Source: Streptomyces sp. TP-A0356 (lineage in GTDB: Bacteria > Actinomycetota > Actinomycetes > Streptomycetales > Streptomycetaceae). From it: DNA of 64,000 nt. The position numbers and the translations under genes were made by a program. The stretch spans positions 331,942-395,941 of the forward strand of contig NZ_BBZJ01000018.1 of NCBI RefSeq assembly GCF_001417775.1. Reading direction: 5' to 3'. Each line of letters begins with the position of its first letter. The stretch's first letter is position 1. The notes below the pieces were generated by a model. The model did no database searches. It was not told where the DNA came from and saw only the letters and a program-made list of their open reading frames with translations. Positions 41,909 through 50,883 of this stretch are shown piece by piece.

Positions 41909-44113
41909 ATGCGCACTGGTGAGCCCCTGCCCGCCGTGGGGGACGTCCTTGCCCTTCTCGCGACCGGCCTGTGGCGCTACGACGCCGCCGCTGGACTCGT
42001 CACGCTGGACGCCGAGGCCGCGCGGCTGGTCGGGCTGCCCGCCGAGCCGACGACGCTGACCGAGGCGGGGATCCGGGCGCGCTTCCACCCGGTCGACTGG
42101 AACGAGGTGGACGGGATCGTCCAGCTCGCCCTCGCCGAGGGCACCATCGCGGAGGTCCGGATGCGGATCATGGACGAGCACGGGCGCGTGGTACGCACCG
42201 TACGCAGCCGCTCCAAGCCCTCGCACGACCCGGGCACCGCGAAGTACGAGCTGGTCGGCACGCTCCAGGAGGTCACCGAGCCCTCCCCGGGCGCCGCCGC
42301 GCGCTCCCCCGTCACCGGTGACTGGCGTCGCTCGCGCGAGGCGTTCCTGCTGGACGCGGGGCGCGCGCTGGCCGAGGCGCGCTCCACCCAGGAGGTGCTG
42401 CGGGTCGCTGCCGGGCTGTCGATGCCCGGCTTCTCGCCCGACGGGCTCGCGGTCTTCGGGGCCGAGGGCGACCGGCTGACCGTCGTCGGCCACTACGGGC
42501 AGAAGCCGGGGGACGAGGGTCCCTTCGCCCAGATGTCGCTGGACACGGACTACCCGGCCGCCGAGGTCGTCCGCACCGGCCGTGCCGTCTATCTGTCCTC
42601 GCCCGAGCAGTACAAGGCCCGCTACCCGGTCTCCTGGCCGCTCGCCGCACACTTCGGCCGCCAGTCCTGGGCGTTCCTGCCACTCACCGTGGCGGGCCGG
42701 ACCATGGGCGCGTGGATGGCGGCGTTCAAGTACCCGGTCGCCTTCACACCCGACGAGCGCTCGGTGCTCACCACGGTCGCCCGCATGCTCGCCCAGGCCC
42801 TCTCCCGCGCGGGCGCCGCCGAGACGGAACGGGAGCTCACCGACGGGCTGCAGCGCTCGATGCTGCCCACGCTGGGCCCGCGGATACCCGGTATGGGCGT
42901 CGCCGCGCGCTACATACCCACCGGCGGCGGGCTCCAGGTCGGCGGCGACTGGTACGACATGATCCAGCTGCCGGGAGGCCGCTTCGCGCTCACCATCGGC
43001 GACGTCCAGGGCCATGACGTGCGTGCCGCGGGCCTCATGGGCCAGCTGCGGATAGCACTGCGCGCGTACGCCTGCGAGGGCCACCGCCCGGACGCCGTCC
43101 TCACCCGCGCCTCCCGCTTCCTGCACGGGATGACGTACGGCGACGACGGCGCCGAGCTGCGCTTCGCGACCTGCCTCTACGTGGAGGTGGACCCGGCGAC
43201 GGGGACGCTGGAGATCGCCCGCGCCGGCCATCCCGACCCCGCGATCCGCATGGCGGACGGGACCGTGCTGATGCGGACGACCGCGGGCGGCCTGCCGCTC
43301 GGTATCGACCCGGACGCGGACTACCCGACCACCCGGCTGGTCCTGGAGCCCGGCGAGACCATGCTGATGTGCACGGACGGGCTGATCGAGACCGGCGGGC
43401 ACGATCTGGACACGGGCTGGCGGCGGATCCGGCGGACCCTGGAGGAGCACGACGGCGACATGGAGGAGCTGGCCGACGCGCTGGTCCAGGCCGTGCACGG
43501 GCCCTCCTCGCACCACGCCACGGGGCCGCTGACCGACCGGCGCGAGGACGACATCGCCGTCGTGCTGCTGGGCCGGGTGGCCGAGGGCAGCGGCAGCGAC
43601 GCCCTGGCCACCGGTGCGGGGCCGGTCGTGCGCCGCACGATGCTGACGGTGGCGCAGGCCGAGCCCGAGCGGGTCTCGGGGGCCCGGCAGCAGCTGCGTG
43701 AGCTGCTGCACGACTGGTCCTCCGAGGAGCAGGTCGACTCGGCGGTGCTCCTGGTCTCCGAGATGCTCACCAACGTCCTCGTCCACACCGACACGGACGC
43801 GCTCCTCGTCGCCGAGGTCTCCGGGGACCACCAGGACCGGCCGGACAGCACGGGCGGACGCCGGCTGCGCGTGGAGGTCACGGACGCCAGCGACGACCTC
43901 CCCCACCGCCGCCACCCCGGCGAACTGGCCTCCTCGGGCCGCGGCCTGGTCCTCACGGAACTGCTCGCGGACGCCTGGGGGGTGGACCCCCGGGGGGAGG
44001 GCAAGAGCACCTGGTTCGAGCTGTACGAGGAACCCACGAAGGAGCACGAGGAGCACGAGGGGCACGAGGGGCACGAGGAGAACGCGGAGCACAAGGAGAA
44101 CGCGGAGGCGTAG
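41909..44113 (+). CDS. PAS-GAF-SpoIIE phosphatase with C-terminal HATPase anti-sigma kinase domain
   Basis: This 734-residue signalling protein has four domains. A PAS-like domain (about 10-125) and a GAF domain (about 145-305) precede a SpoIIE phosphatase domain (about 315-555), with G-G-D-W-Y-D-M near residue 347, G-D-V-Q-G-H-D and M-C-T-D-G-L-I-E. A HATPase_c domain of the RsbW type completes it (about 580-705, with V-S-E-M-L-T-N-V and S-S-G-R-G-L-V-L). It can thus both phosphorylate and dephosphorylate an anti-anti-sigma factor. It ends in an EHEEHEGHEGH-type charged repeat. TAGAGT at 41897-41902 lies 6 bases before the ATG, suggesting a leaderless mRNA. It is placed like SCO3796, from memory. 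Confidence 0.92.
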   Translation: MRTGEPLPAVGDVLALLATGLWRYDAAAGLVTLDAEAARLVGLPAEPTTLTEAGIRARFHPVDWNEVDGIVQLALAEGTIAEVRMRIMDEHGRVVRTVRSRSKPSHDPGTAKYELVGTLQEVTEPSPGAAARSPVTGDWRRSREAFLLDAGRALAEARSTQEVLRVAAGLSMPGFSPDGLAVFGAEGDRLTVVGHYGQKPGDEGPFAQMSLDTDYPAAEVVRTGRAVYLSSPEQYKARYPVSWPLAAHFGRQSWAFLPLTVAGRTMGAWMAAFKYPVAFTPDERSVLTTVARMLAQALSRAGAAETERELTDGLQRSMLPTLGPRIPGMGVAARYIPTGGGLQVGGDWYDMIQLPGGRFALTIGDVQGHDVRAAGLMGQLRIALRAYACEGHRPDAVLTRASRFLHGMTYGDDGAELRFATCLYVEVDPATGTLEIARAGHPDPAIRMADGTVLMRTTAGGLPLGIDPDADYPTTRLVLEPGETMLMCTDGLIETGGHDLDTGWRRIRRTLEEHDGDMEELADALVQAVHGPSSHHATGPLTDRREDDIAVVLLGRVAEGSGSDALATGAGPVVRRTMLTVAQAEPERVSGARQQLRELLHDWSSEEQVDSAVLLVSEMLTNVLVHTDTDALLVAEVSGDHQDRPDSTGGRRLRVEVTDASDDLPHRRHPGELASSGRGLVLTELLADAWGVDPRGEGKSTWFELYEEPTKEHEEHEGHEGHEENAEHKENAEA

Positions 44114-44214
44114 AGCACACGCGGCTCCCGATTCGGTACGGCTTACGGTTCCGGCAACCCCGGGCACGGCACGGTTCCGGCGGCTACGGGCACTTCCGCC
44201 CCCCGCGGCCTCGG

Positions 44215-45303
44215 TCACGTACCCGGTGGCTCTCCCGTCCCCGGCACCCCCGGCCGTGCAGCCGCGCCGGGCTCCCCGCCCGCGTACCGCGCCCGCAGTT
44301 CGTGTGCCACCCCGAACGCCGCCGCCGTCAGCGGGACGGCCAGCAGCATCCCCAGGATCCCGGCCACCGACGCCCCCGCGGTGAGCGCCAGCAGCACCGC
44401 CGCCGGGTGCATCTGCACGGTCCGGCTCTGGATCAACGGCTGGAGCACGTGCCCCTCCAGCAGCTGCACGGCGACGACCACGCCGAGCGCCCACAGCGCG
44501 ATGACGAACCCCCGGTCGGCGAGGGCCACCAGGATCGAGACCGCGCCGGAGATGAAGGCACCCAGATAGGGGATGTACGCGCCGACGAAGACGAGCGCGC
44601 CGAGCCCCAGCGCGCCCGGGACGCGCAGGATGAGCAGCCCCACGGTGATGCAGATCGCGTCGATGAGCGCGATGAGCGTGGTCCCCCGCATGAACCCCTC
44701 GATGGCCCCGAAGGCGCGCCGCGCCACGGCCCCCGCGGTCTCGGCGGTGCCGCGCGGCGCGAGCGAGTGCAGCGTGTCCGCGACCCGGTGGGAGTCGCGC
44801 AGGAAGAAGAAGACGAGCAGCAGCGCCAGAACCGCCATGGCGATGGTCTCGGCGACGACGCTGACCCCGCTGATCACGTTGGAGGCGGCGGTTCCGCCGA
44901 ACTTGCCGAGCAGTTGCCCGGAGTGGGAGGCCAGGTCGTCCAGCGAGGCGCCGGCCGCCCCGAACTGCTGCGGGAGCGACTTCGCGGCCCGCCTCAGTGA
45001 GGAGATGATCTGGTCGGCGGAGTCGATGAGCGCGGCGACGACGATGTACACCGCCCCGCCGACCACGGCCGCGACGGCGACACAGGTCATCCCGGCGGCG
45101 AGCGACCGGTGCACACCGGCCCGCACGAGCCACCGGTGCAGCGGCCCGAGGAGCGCGGTCCCGAGCAGTGCGAGCAGCACGGGCACCACGGCCGTGCGCA
45201 ACTCCCCGCACAGCCGGATCCCGACCCAGCCGACCCCGGCGACCAGCAGCACCACGACGCACCAGGCGGCGAGCCGGCGTACGGGGTCCGGAAGGAGCTG
45301 CAC
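44215..45303 (-). CDS. AI-2E family (PerM/YdiK-like) membrane transporter
   Basis: The 362-residue protein has about eight helices. Two helix pairs near the N terminus and a soluble helical loop (about 80-130) come first. They are followed by F-F-L-R-D-S-H-R-V, the family's conserved turn, and the C-terminal block with G-A-Y-I-P-Y-L-G and Q-L-L-E-G-H-V-L-Q-P near residue 285. The name comes from E. coli TqsA; most members are Na+/H+ antiporter-like or of unknown function. The last 25 residues are Pro/Gly-rich. It is probably transcribed on its own, since 92 bp separate it from the pirin gene upstream. Confidence 0.9.
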   Translation of the reverse strand: MQLLPDPVRRLAAWCVVVLLVAGVGWVGIRLCGELRTAVVPVLLALLGTALLGPLHRWLVRAGVHRSLAAGMTCVAVAAVVGGAVYIVVAALIDSADQIISSLRRAAKSLPQQFGAAGASLDDLASHSGQLLGKFGGTAASNVISGVSVVAETIAMAVLALLLVFFFLRDSHRVADTLHSLAPRGTAETAGAVARRAFGAIEGFMRGTTLIALIDAICITVGLLILRVPGALGLGALVFVGAYIPYLGAFISGAVSILVALADRGFVIALWALGVVVAVQLLEGHVLQPLIQSRTVQMHPAAVLLALTAGASVAGILGMLLAVPLTAAAFGVAHELRARYAGGEPGAAARPGVPGTGEPPGT

Positions 45304-45395
45304 GTCCCCAGCCGATCACGCGAAGGGCGGGCTGTCCTGTGCGGACGGCCCGCCCGGGTGACGCGGTGTCAGGACCCCCGGACCGGAAGCCGGGT

Positions 45396-46376
45396 TCAGG
45401 CCCCCTGCGGGCCGCTCTCGGTCATCCCGTGCACCGCCGGGATCGTGCCGAGGCGTCCCTTCTGGAAGTCCTCGAAGGCCTGCTGGAGCTCGTCGCGGGT
45501 GTTCATCACGAACGGCCCGTAGTGCGCCATCGGCTCACGGATCGGCTGTCCGCCCAGCAGGACGACCTCCAGGTCCGGCGTGTGGGAGTCCTGCTTCTCG
45601 TCCGCGCGGACGGTCAGCGAGGAGCCGGCGCCGAACACGGCGGTCTGGCCGAGGTGGATCGGCCGCCGCTCCGTGCCCACGCTGCCGCGGCCGGCCAGGA
45701 CGTACGCCAGACCGTTGAAGTCCTCGCGCCAGGGCAGCGTGATCTCGGCGCCGGGCGCCACGGTCGCGTGGATCAGGGTGATCGGCGTGTAGGTGATGCC
45801 GGGGCCCTGGTGACCGTCCAGCTCACCGGCGATGACGCGCAGCAGCGCGCCGCCGTCGGGGGTCGTCAGCAGCTGGACCTGGCCACCACGGATGTCCTGG
45901 TAGCGCGGGGCCATCATCTTGTCCTTGGCGGGCAGGTTGACCCAGAGCTGGATGCCGTGGAACAGGCCGCCGGACACGACGAGCGACTCCGGCGGGGCCT
46001 CGATGTGCAGGAGGCCCGAGCCCGCGGTCATCCACTGGGTGTCGCCGTTGGTGATGGTGCCACCACCGCCGTGGGAGTCCTGGTGGTCGAAGACGCCGTC
46101 GATGATGTAGGTGACGGTTTCGAAGCCGCGGTGCGGGTGCCAGGGGGTGCCCTTGGGCTCGCCCGGCGCGTACTCCACCTCGCCCATCTGGTCCATCATG
46201 ATGAACGGGTCGAGGTGGCGGTAGTGGATCCCGGCGAACGCACGGCGAACCGGGAAGCCCTCTCCCTCGAAGCCGCTGGGCGCCGTCGTGACACCGAGCA
46301 CGGGACGGGACACAGCGTCGGCCGACGCGACCACACGGGGCAGGGTCAGCGGGTTCTCGACGGTCACTGCAGGCAT
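45396..46376 (-). CDS. Pirin family protein
   Basis: The 326-residue bicupin has the N-terminal cupin metal site H-P-H-R-G-F-E-T near residue 88, with H-I-E-A near residue 136. These give the three His and one Glu needed for Fe(II). The pirin C-terminal domain contains P-L-x-E-P-like Q-P-I-R-E-P-M-A-H-Y-G-P-F-V near residue 285. Bacterial pirins act as quercetinase-like dioxygenases or as regulators of pyruvate dehydrogenase and beta-oxidation. AAGGAGG lies 7 bases before the ATG. A short palindromic operator candidate lies at 46404-46419, so it may be under a MarR-type or redox regulator. Confidence 0.92.
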   Translation of the reverse strand: MPAVTVENPLTLPRVVASADAVSRPVLGVTTAPSGFEGEGFPVRRAFAGIHYRHLDPFIMMDQMGEVEYAPGEPKGTPWHPHRGFETVTYIIDGVFDHQDSHGGGGTITNGDTQWMTAGSGLLHIEAPPESLVVSGGLFHGIQLWVNLPAKDKMMAPRYQDIRGGQVQLLTTPDGGALLRVIAGELDGHQGPGITYTPITLIHATVAPGAEITLPWREDFNGLAYVLAGRGSVGTERRPIHLGQTAVFGAGSSLTVRADEKQDSHTPDLEVVLLGGQPIREPMAHYGPFVMNTRDELQQAFEDFQKGRLGTIPAVHGMTESGPQGA

Positions 46377-46403
46377 GTCGGTACCTCCTTGTGCGACCAC
46401 TTT

Positions 46404-46419
46404 AGTTGATGGTTGAACT
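46404..46419. promoter_or_regulatory. Palindromic operator candidate upstream of pirin
   Basis: AGTTGATGGTTGAACT has AGTT/AACT outer arms and a GTTGA-TG-GTTGA direct repeat inside. It lies just upstream of the pirin ribosome site, within an AT-rich patch. Confidence 0.4.
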
Positions 46420-46441
46420 TTCTGCACCCCAGAACAGAGAA

Positions 46442-46467
46442 AGCCCGGAGGGAATTCCCTCCGGGCT
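46442..46467. terminator. Hairpin between the sseB and pirin genes
   Basis: A perfect 26-base palindrome (13-bp arms, no loop) centred on AATT. It lies downstream of the sseB stop and upstream of pirin on the same strand, so it should end the sseB transcript. Confidence 0.75.
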
Positions 46468-46511
46468 CGGGGTGCGCCCCGACAGGGGCGCGGGGATCCG
46501 GCGACCTCCAC

Positions 46512-46598
46512 CGCACGGGCTGCCTCAGCCGTACATCGACCGCACGGGCTGCCTCAGCCGTACATCGACCGCACAGGCTGCCTCAGCCGTACATACGC
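46512..46598 (-). repeat. Three tandem 29-bp copies of the sseB 3' end
   Basis: Units 46512-46540 and 46541-46569 are identical. The third, 46570-46598, differs at a few bases and contains the real stop codon. Each unit carries the T-A-C-G-G-C-T-G-A end of the gene. Confidence 0.88.
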
Positions 46599-47071
46599 CG
46601 CATCGCGAACTCAACCATCTGTTCGACCGCCTTCGCGTCGAACACCATCCGGTGCTCCCCCTCCATGTCGAGGACGAACCCGTACCCCGTCGGCAGCAGG
46701 TCGATCACCTCGGCCCCCGTGATCACGAAGTACTTCGACTCCTTGCCCGCGTACCGCCGCAGCTCCTTGAGCGAGGTGAACATCGGGATCACTGGCTGCT
46801 GCGTGTTGTGCAGCGCGAGGAAGCCGGGGTTGTCGCCGCGCGGGCAGTACACCTTGGAGGTCGCGAAGATCTGCTGGAAGTCCTCGGCGGACATCGACCC
46901 CGTGGTGAACGCCCGCACCGCGTCCGCGAGCGACGGCGGCGACGGCTCGGGGTAGAGCGGCGGCTGCTGGCCGTACCCGCCGGGCATCTGCCCGCCCGGC
47001 ATCTGCCCGGGCATCTGCTGCTGGGCCGAGGCGTACTGCTGCTGCGCGCCCGCGTTCTGGTAGCCGTACAT
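46583..47071 (-). CDS. SseB-family protein
   Basis: The 162-residue product opens with a Gln/Met/Pro/Gly-rich disordered part (about 1-48, repeated M-P-G-Q-M-P-G-G-Q) and ends with an SseB domain (about 55-160: V-P-x-F-T-S-L-like M-F-T-S-L-K-E-L-R-R-Y, I-D-L-L-P-T-G-Y). The family includes enhanced-serine-sensitivity proteins and type III-related regulators, and the function in Streptomyces is unknown. The ATG at 47071 is used because the Gln-rich region starts there; a further ATG at 47170 would overlap the divergent promoter region. It is divergent from the acyl-CoA dehydrogenase gene. Confidence 0.8.
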   Translation of the reverse strand: MYGYQNAGAQQQYASAQQQMPGQMPGGQMPGGYGQQPPLYPEPSPPSLADAVRAFTTGSMSAEDFQQIFATSKVYCPRGDNPGFLALHNTQQPVIPMFTSLKELRRYAGKESKYFVITGAEVIDLLPTGYGFVLDMEGEHRMVFDAKAVEQMVEFAMRRMYG

Positions 47072-47214
47072 GCCCCAAAGAGTAGTGGGCCACATATGCG
47101 CCATCGGGGGTTGATTCTTATTACCGACGGGTAGCATCATCGTTGCTACTTGTTGGTACGTGAACCACACGCGAGGAGACAGTGCCTCGCCGATCCCTCT
47201 ACGGAGCCGTCGCC

Positions 47215-49041
47215 ATGGGGCACTACAAGTCGAATCTCCGCGACATCGAGTTCAACCTCTTCGAGGTGCTCGGCCGCGACAAGCTGTACGGCACCGGCCC
47301 GTTCGCGGAGATGGACACGGACACAGCCAAGACCATCCTCGAGGAGCTCACCCGCCTGTCGGAGAACGAGCTGGCGGAGTCCTTCACGGACGCCGACCGC
47401 AACCCGCCGGTCTTCGACCCCGAGACGAACACCGCCCCGGTCCCGGCGTCCTTCAAGAAGAGCTACAAGGCCTTCATGGACTCCGAGTACTGGCGCCTCG
47501 GCCTGCCCGAGGAGATCGGCGGCACCACCGCCCCGCCGTCCCTGATCTGGGCGTACGCGGAGCTGATCCTCGGCTCGAACCCGGCGATCTGGATGTACTC
47601 GTCCGGCCCGGCGTTCGCCCGCATCCTCTTCGAGGAGGGCACCGAGGCCCAGAAGAAGATCGCGAAGATAGCCGTCGAGAAGACCTGGGGCTCCACCATG
47701 GTCCTCACCGAGCCCGACGCGGGTTCGGACGTCGGCGCCGGCCGCACCAAGGCGGTCCAGCAGGAGGACGGCTCCTGGCACATCGAGGGTGTGAAGCGCT
47801 TCATCACCTCCGGTGAGCACGACATGGAGGAGAACATCCTCCACTACGTCCTCGCCCGTCCCGAGGGCGCCGGCCCCGGCACCAAGGGCCTGTCCCTCTT
47901 CCTGGTCCCGAAGTACCTCTTCGACTTCGAGACCGGCGAGCTGGGCGAGCGCAACGGCGTGTACGCCACGAACGTCGAGCACAAGATGGGCCTGAAGGCC
48001 TCCAACACCTGCGAGATGACCTTCGGCGACCGCCACCCGGCCAAGGGCTGGCTGATCGGCGACAAGCACGACGGCATCCGCCAGATGTTCCGCATCATCG
48101 AGTTCGCCCGCATGATGGTCGGCACGAAGGCGATCTCCACCCTGTCCACCGGCTACCTGAACGCGCTGGAGTACGCCAAGGAGCGCGTCCAGGGTCCGGA
48201 TCTGGCCAACTTCATGGACAAGACCGCGCCCAAGGTCACCATCACGCACCACCCGGACGTGCGCCGCTCGCTGATGACGCAGAAGGCCTACGCCGAGGGC
48301 ATGCGTGCCCTCGTCCTCCACACCGCCTCCGTCCAGGACGCGATCGCGGTCAAGGAGGCGAACGGCGAGGACGCCTCCACCGAGCACGCCCTCAACGACC
48401 TGCTCCTGCCGATCGTCAAGGGCTACGGCTCCGAGAAGGGCTACGAGCAGCTCGCCCAGTCGCTGCAGACCTTCGGCGGCTCCGGCTTCCTGCAGGAGTA
48501 CCCGATCGAGCAGTACATCCGCGACGCCAAGATCGACACGCTCTACGAGGGCACCACCGCGATCCAGGGCCAGGACTTCTTCTTCCGGAAGATCGTCCGC
48601 AACCAGGGCGCCGCGCTGAACTCGCTCGCCGAGGACATCAAGAAGTTCCTGGCGCTCGGCACGGGCGGCGAGGAACTGGCGGGGGCCCGCGAGCACCTGG
48701 CCAAGGCGGCCGTGGAGCTGGAGGCGATCGTCGGTCTGATGCTGAGCGACCTCGCGGCCACCGAGCAGGACGTCAAGAACATCTACAAGGTCGGCCTGAA
48801 CACCACCCGCCTGCTGCTGGCCTCCGGTGACGTGATCGTCGGCCACCTGCTGCTGAAGGGTGCCGCGGTCGCCGCCGAGAAGCTGGAGACGGCCTCGGCC
48901 AAGGACAAGGCGTTCTACACCGGCAAGATCGCGGCGGCGAAGTTCTTCGCGGCCAACGTGCTGCCGGGCGTGACCCTGGCCCGCAAGGTGGCCGAGGGCG
49001 TGGACCTGGACCTCATGGAGCTGGACGAGGCCGCGTTCTAG
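47215..49041 (+). CDS. Acyl-CoA dehydrogenase, long form
   Basis: The 608-residue FAD enzyme of fatty-acid beta-oxidation oxidises acyl-CoA to enoyl-CoA. The AidB/FadE-type N-terminal segment (M-G-H-Y-K-S-N-L-R-D) precedes the usual domains. The FAD/substrate site W-G-S-T-M-V-L-T-E-P-D-A-G-S-D lies near residues 158-172, and the second family signature Q-T-F-G-G-S-G-F-L-Q-E-Y-P near residue 420. A catalytic Glu is present in L-Y-E-G-T-T near residue 444. A C-terminal helical domain (about 470-605) is extra compared with short-chain enzymes. The start at 47215 with GGAG upstream is favoured over 47182. Placement matches SCO3800 as I remember it. It is probably monocistronic, with its terminator at 49139. 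Confidence 0.94.
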   Translation: MGHYKSNLRDIEFNLFEVLGRDKLYGTGPFAEMDTDTAKTILEELTRLSENELAESFTDADRNPPVFDPETNTAPVPASFKKSYKAFMDSEYWRLGLPEEIGGTTAPPSLIWAYAELILGSNPAIWMYSSGPAFARILFEEGTEAQKKIAKIAVEKTWGSTMVLTEPDAGSDVGAGRTKAVQQEDGSWHIEGVKRFITSGEHDMEENILHYVLARPEGAGPGTKGLSLFLVPKYLFDFETGELGERNGVYATNVEHKMGLKASNTCEMTFGDRHPAKGWLIGDKHDGIRQMFRIIEFARMMVGTKAISTLSTGYLNALEYAKERVQGPDLANFMDKTAPKVTITHHPDVRRSLMTQKAYAEGMRALVLHTASVQDAIAVKEANGEDASTEHALNDLLLPIVKGYGSEKGYEQLAQSLQTFGGSGFLQEYPIEQYIRDAKIDTLYEGTTAIQGQDFFFRKIVRNQGAALNSLAEDIKKFLALGTGGEELAGAREHLAKAAVELEAIVGLMLSDLAATEQDVKNIYKVGLNTTRLLLASGDVIVGHLLLKGAAVAAEKLETASAKDKAFYTGKIAAAKFFAANVLPGVTLARKVAEGVDLDLMELDEAAF

Positions 49042-49138
49042 GACCCGCCCGGCTGGGATCCCGTCCTCGGCGACGCCTCCGGAGGGCCCCGGACCCTGTC
49101 CGTCCGGTCAGCCCTCCAGCCCCTCCACATCCTCCTTA

Positions 49139-49175
49139 CGAGGGCCCGCTCCCCATCACCGGGAGCGGGCCCTCG
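49139..49175 (+). terminator. Acyl-CoA dehydrogenase terminator
   Basis: A perfect 15-bp stem (49139-49153 and 49161-49175) with a 7-base loop, about 100 bp after the dehydrogenase stop and just before the M18 gene. Confidence 0.85.
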
Positions 49176-49195
49176 TCCGTCGTTAAGGTGAACCC

Positions 49196-50494
49196 ATGAG
49201 CACAAGCGCCCGCTTCGATCGCGGCCACACCGACGACCTCATGTCCTTCCTGGCGGCGAGCCCGTCGCCCTACCACGCCGTGGCGAACGCCGCGGAGCGG
49301 CTGGAGAAGGCCGGTTTCCGGCAGGTCGCGGAGACGGACGCGTGGGACGGCACGAGCGGTGGCAAGTACGTGCTGCGCGGGGGCGCGATCGTCGCCTGGT
49401 ACGTCCCTGAGGGCGCCGATCCGCACACGGCGTTCCGGATCGTGGGCGCGCACACCGACTCCCCGAACCTGCGGGTGAAGCCCCGCCCCGACAGCGGCGC
49501 GCACGGCTGGCGGCAGATCGCGGTGGAGATCTACGGCGGCCCCCTGCTGAACTCCTGGCTGGACCGCGACCTGGGCCTGGCGGGCCGGCTGACCCTGCGC
49601 GACGGCTCGACCCGTCTGGTGAACATCGACAGACCGCTGCTGCGCGTGCCGCAACTGGCCATCCACCTGGACCGGTCCGTCTCCTCCGAGGGACTGAAAC
49701 TCGACAAGCAGCGCCATCTGCAGCCGGTCTGGGGCCTGGGCGACGACGTGCGGGACGGCGACCTGATCGCGTTCCTGGAGGAGGAGCTGGGCCTGGCCGC
49801 GGGCGAGGTGGCGGGCTGGGACCTGATGACCCACTCCGTCGAGCCACCGTCCTATCTGGGCCGGGACAAGGAGCTGGTGGCCGGCCCGCGGATGGACAAC
49901 CTGCTGTCCGTGCACGCGGCCACCGCGGCACTGGCGGCCGTGGCCACCTCCGGCGCCGCCCTCCCGTGCATCCCGGTGCTCGCGGCCTTCGACCACGAGG
50001 AGAACGGCTCCCAGTCCGACACCGGCGCCGACGGCCCCCTGCTCGGATCGGTGCTGGAGCGCTCGGTGTTCGCGCGGGGCGGATCGTACGAGGACCGGGC
50101 GCGGGCCTTCGCCGGCACGGTCTGTCTGTCCTCCGACACCGGGCACGCCGTCCACCCCAACTACGCGGAGCGGCACGACCCGACGCACCACCCGCGGGCC
50201 AACGGCGGCCCGATCCTCAAGGTGAACGTCAACAACCGCTACGCCACCGACGGGACCGGCCGTGCGATCTTCGCGGCGGCCTGCGAGAGGGCCGGCGTCC
50301 CCTTCCAGACCTTCGTCTCGAACAACGCGATGCCCTGCGGCACGACCATCGGCCCCATCACGGCGGCCCGTCACGGCATTCGGACGGTCGACATCGGCAC
50401 GGCCATCCTGTCGATGCACAGCGCCCGTGAACTGGCCGGCGCGGACGACCCCCACCTGCTGGCGAACGCACTGGTGGCGTTCCTGGAGGGCTGA
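49196..50494 (+). CDS. apeB: M18-family aminopeptidase
   Basis: This 432-residue cytosolic zinc aminopeptidase is the aspartyl-aminopeptidase type. Metal and catalytic residues: G-A-H-T-D-S-P near residue 82, R-M-D-N near residue 231, D-H-E-E-N-G-S near residue 264, a Ser-Asp-Thr-Gly-H-A-V-H segment near residue 320, and the final S-M-H-S-A-R-E near residue 404. Full length and all ligands are present, so it should form the usual dodecamer and remove acidic N-terminal residues. The ATG at 49196 lies 20 bp after the preceding terminator. Confidence 0.94.
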   Translation: MSTSARFDRGHTDDLMSFLAASPSPYHAVANAAERLEKAGFRQVAETDAWDGTSGGKYVLRGGAIVAWYVPEGADPHTAFRIVGAHTDSPNLRVKPRPDSGAHGWRQIAVEIYGGPLLNSWLDRDLGLAGRLTLRDGSTRLVNIDRPLLRVPQLAIHLDRSVSSEGLKLDKQRHLQPVWGLGDDVRDGDLIAFLEEELGLAAGEVAGWDLMTHSVEPPSYLGRDKELVAGPRMDNLLSVHAATAALAAVATSGAALPCIPVLAAFDHEENGSQSDTGADGPLLGSVLERSVFARGGSYEDRARAFAGTVCLSSDTGHAVHPNYAERHDPTHHPRANGGPILKVNVNNRYATDGTGRAIFAAACERAGVPFQTFVSNNAMPCGTTIGPITAARHGIRTVDIGTAILSMHSARELAGADDPHLLANALVAFLEG

Positions 50495-50611
50495 CCCCAA
50501 CTGCCGCCCGCCCGGCCGAAGGAGCGGCGCAATCCCCTCCGCATGCCGCCCGATCTGCGGGGTACCCGGACCGGGGCCGGAAGGACCGGACCCACAGGGA
50601 GGGCAGGACTC

Positions 50612-50863
50612 ATGGGCCTGGGTGGATGCATCATCCTGATAGCCGTGGGGGCCATCCTCGCGTTTGCGACGAACTGGCACCTGAACGGCGTCGACCTTCA
50701 CCTGGTCGGCTTCATCCTCATGGTCGTCGGTCTGATCGGGGTGGCAACCTTCAGCAGCATCGCCCGTCGGCGGCGCGTCGTGATGCCGCCCGCACCGGTG
50801 GTCGAGGAGGAGCGGCACCATCACCATCACCGTGACGGGTACGGCGACGGGTACGGGATCTAG
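50612..50863 (+). CDS. DUF6458-family small membrane protein
   Basis: The protein has 83 residues, with two transmembrane helices (about 4-20 and 30-48). A basic stretch I-A-R-R-R-R-V-V-M-P-P and a His-rich tail (five consecutive His, then D-G-Y-G-D-G-Y-G) follow. This is the DUF6458 pattern common in actinobacteria, whose function is unknown. GGAGGGCAGG lies upstream of the ATG. It is the last gene before the convergent NHL-thioredoxin gene (20-bp gap). Confidence 0.85.
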   Translation: MGLGGCIILIAVGAILAFATNWHLNGVDLHLVGFILMVVGLIGVATFSSIARRRRVVMPPAPVVEEERHHHHHRDGYGDGYGI

Positions 50864-50883
50864 GGCGCCCGCCCGGCCGAGCG

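Noticed and set aside
41846..45319. A 1157-codon minus-strand frame across the phosphatase and the AI-2E gene
   Set aside because: It is a high-GC artefact, antisense to a phosphatase with all motifs. Composition is repetitive and it spans unrelated genes.
46512..46598. A CRISPR array from the 29-bp repeats
   Set aside because: The copies abut without spacers and derive from the sseB 3' end.
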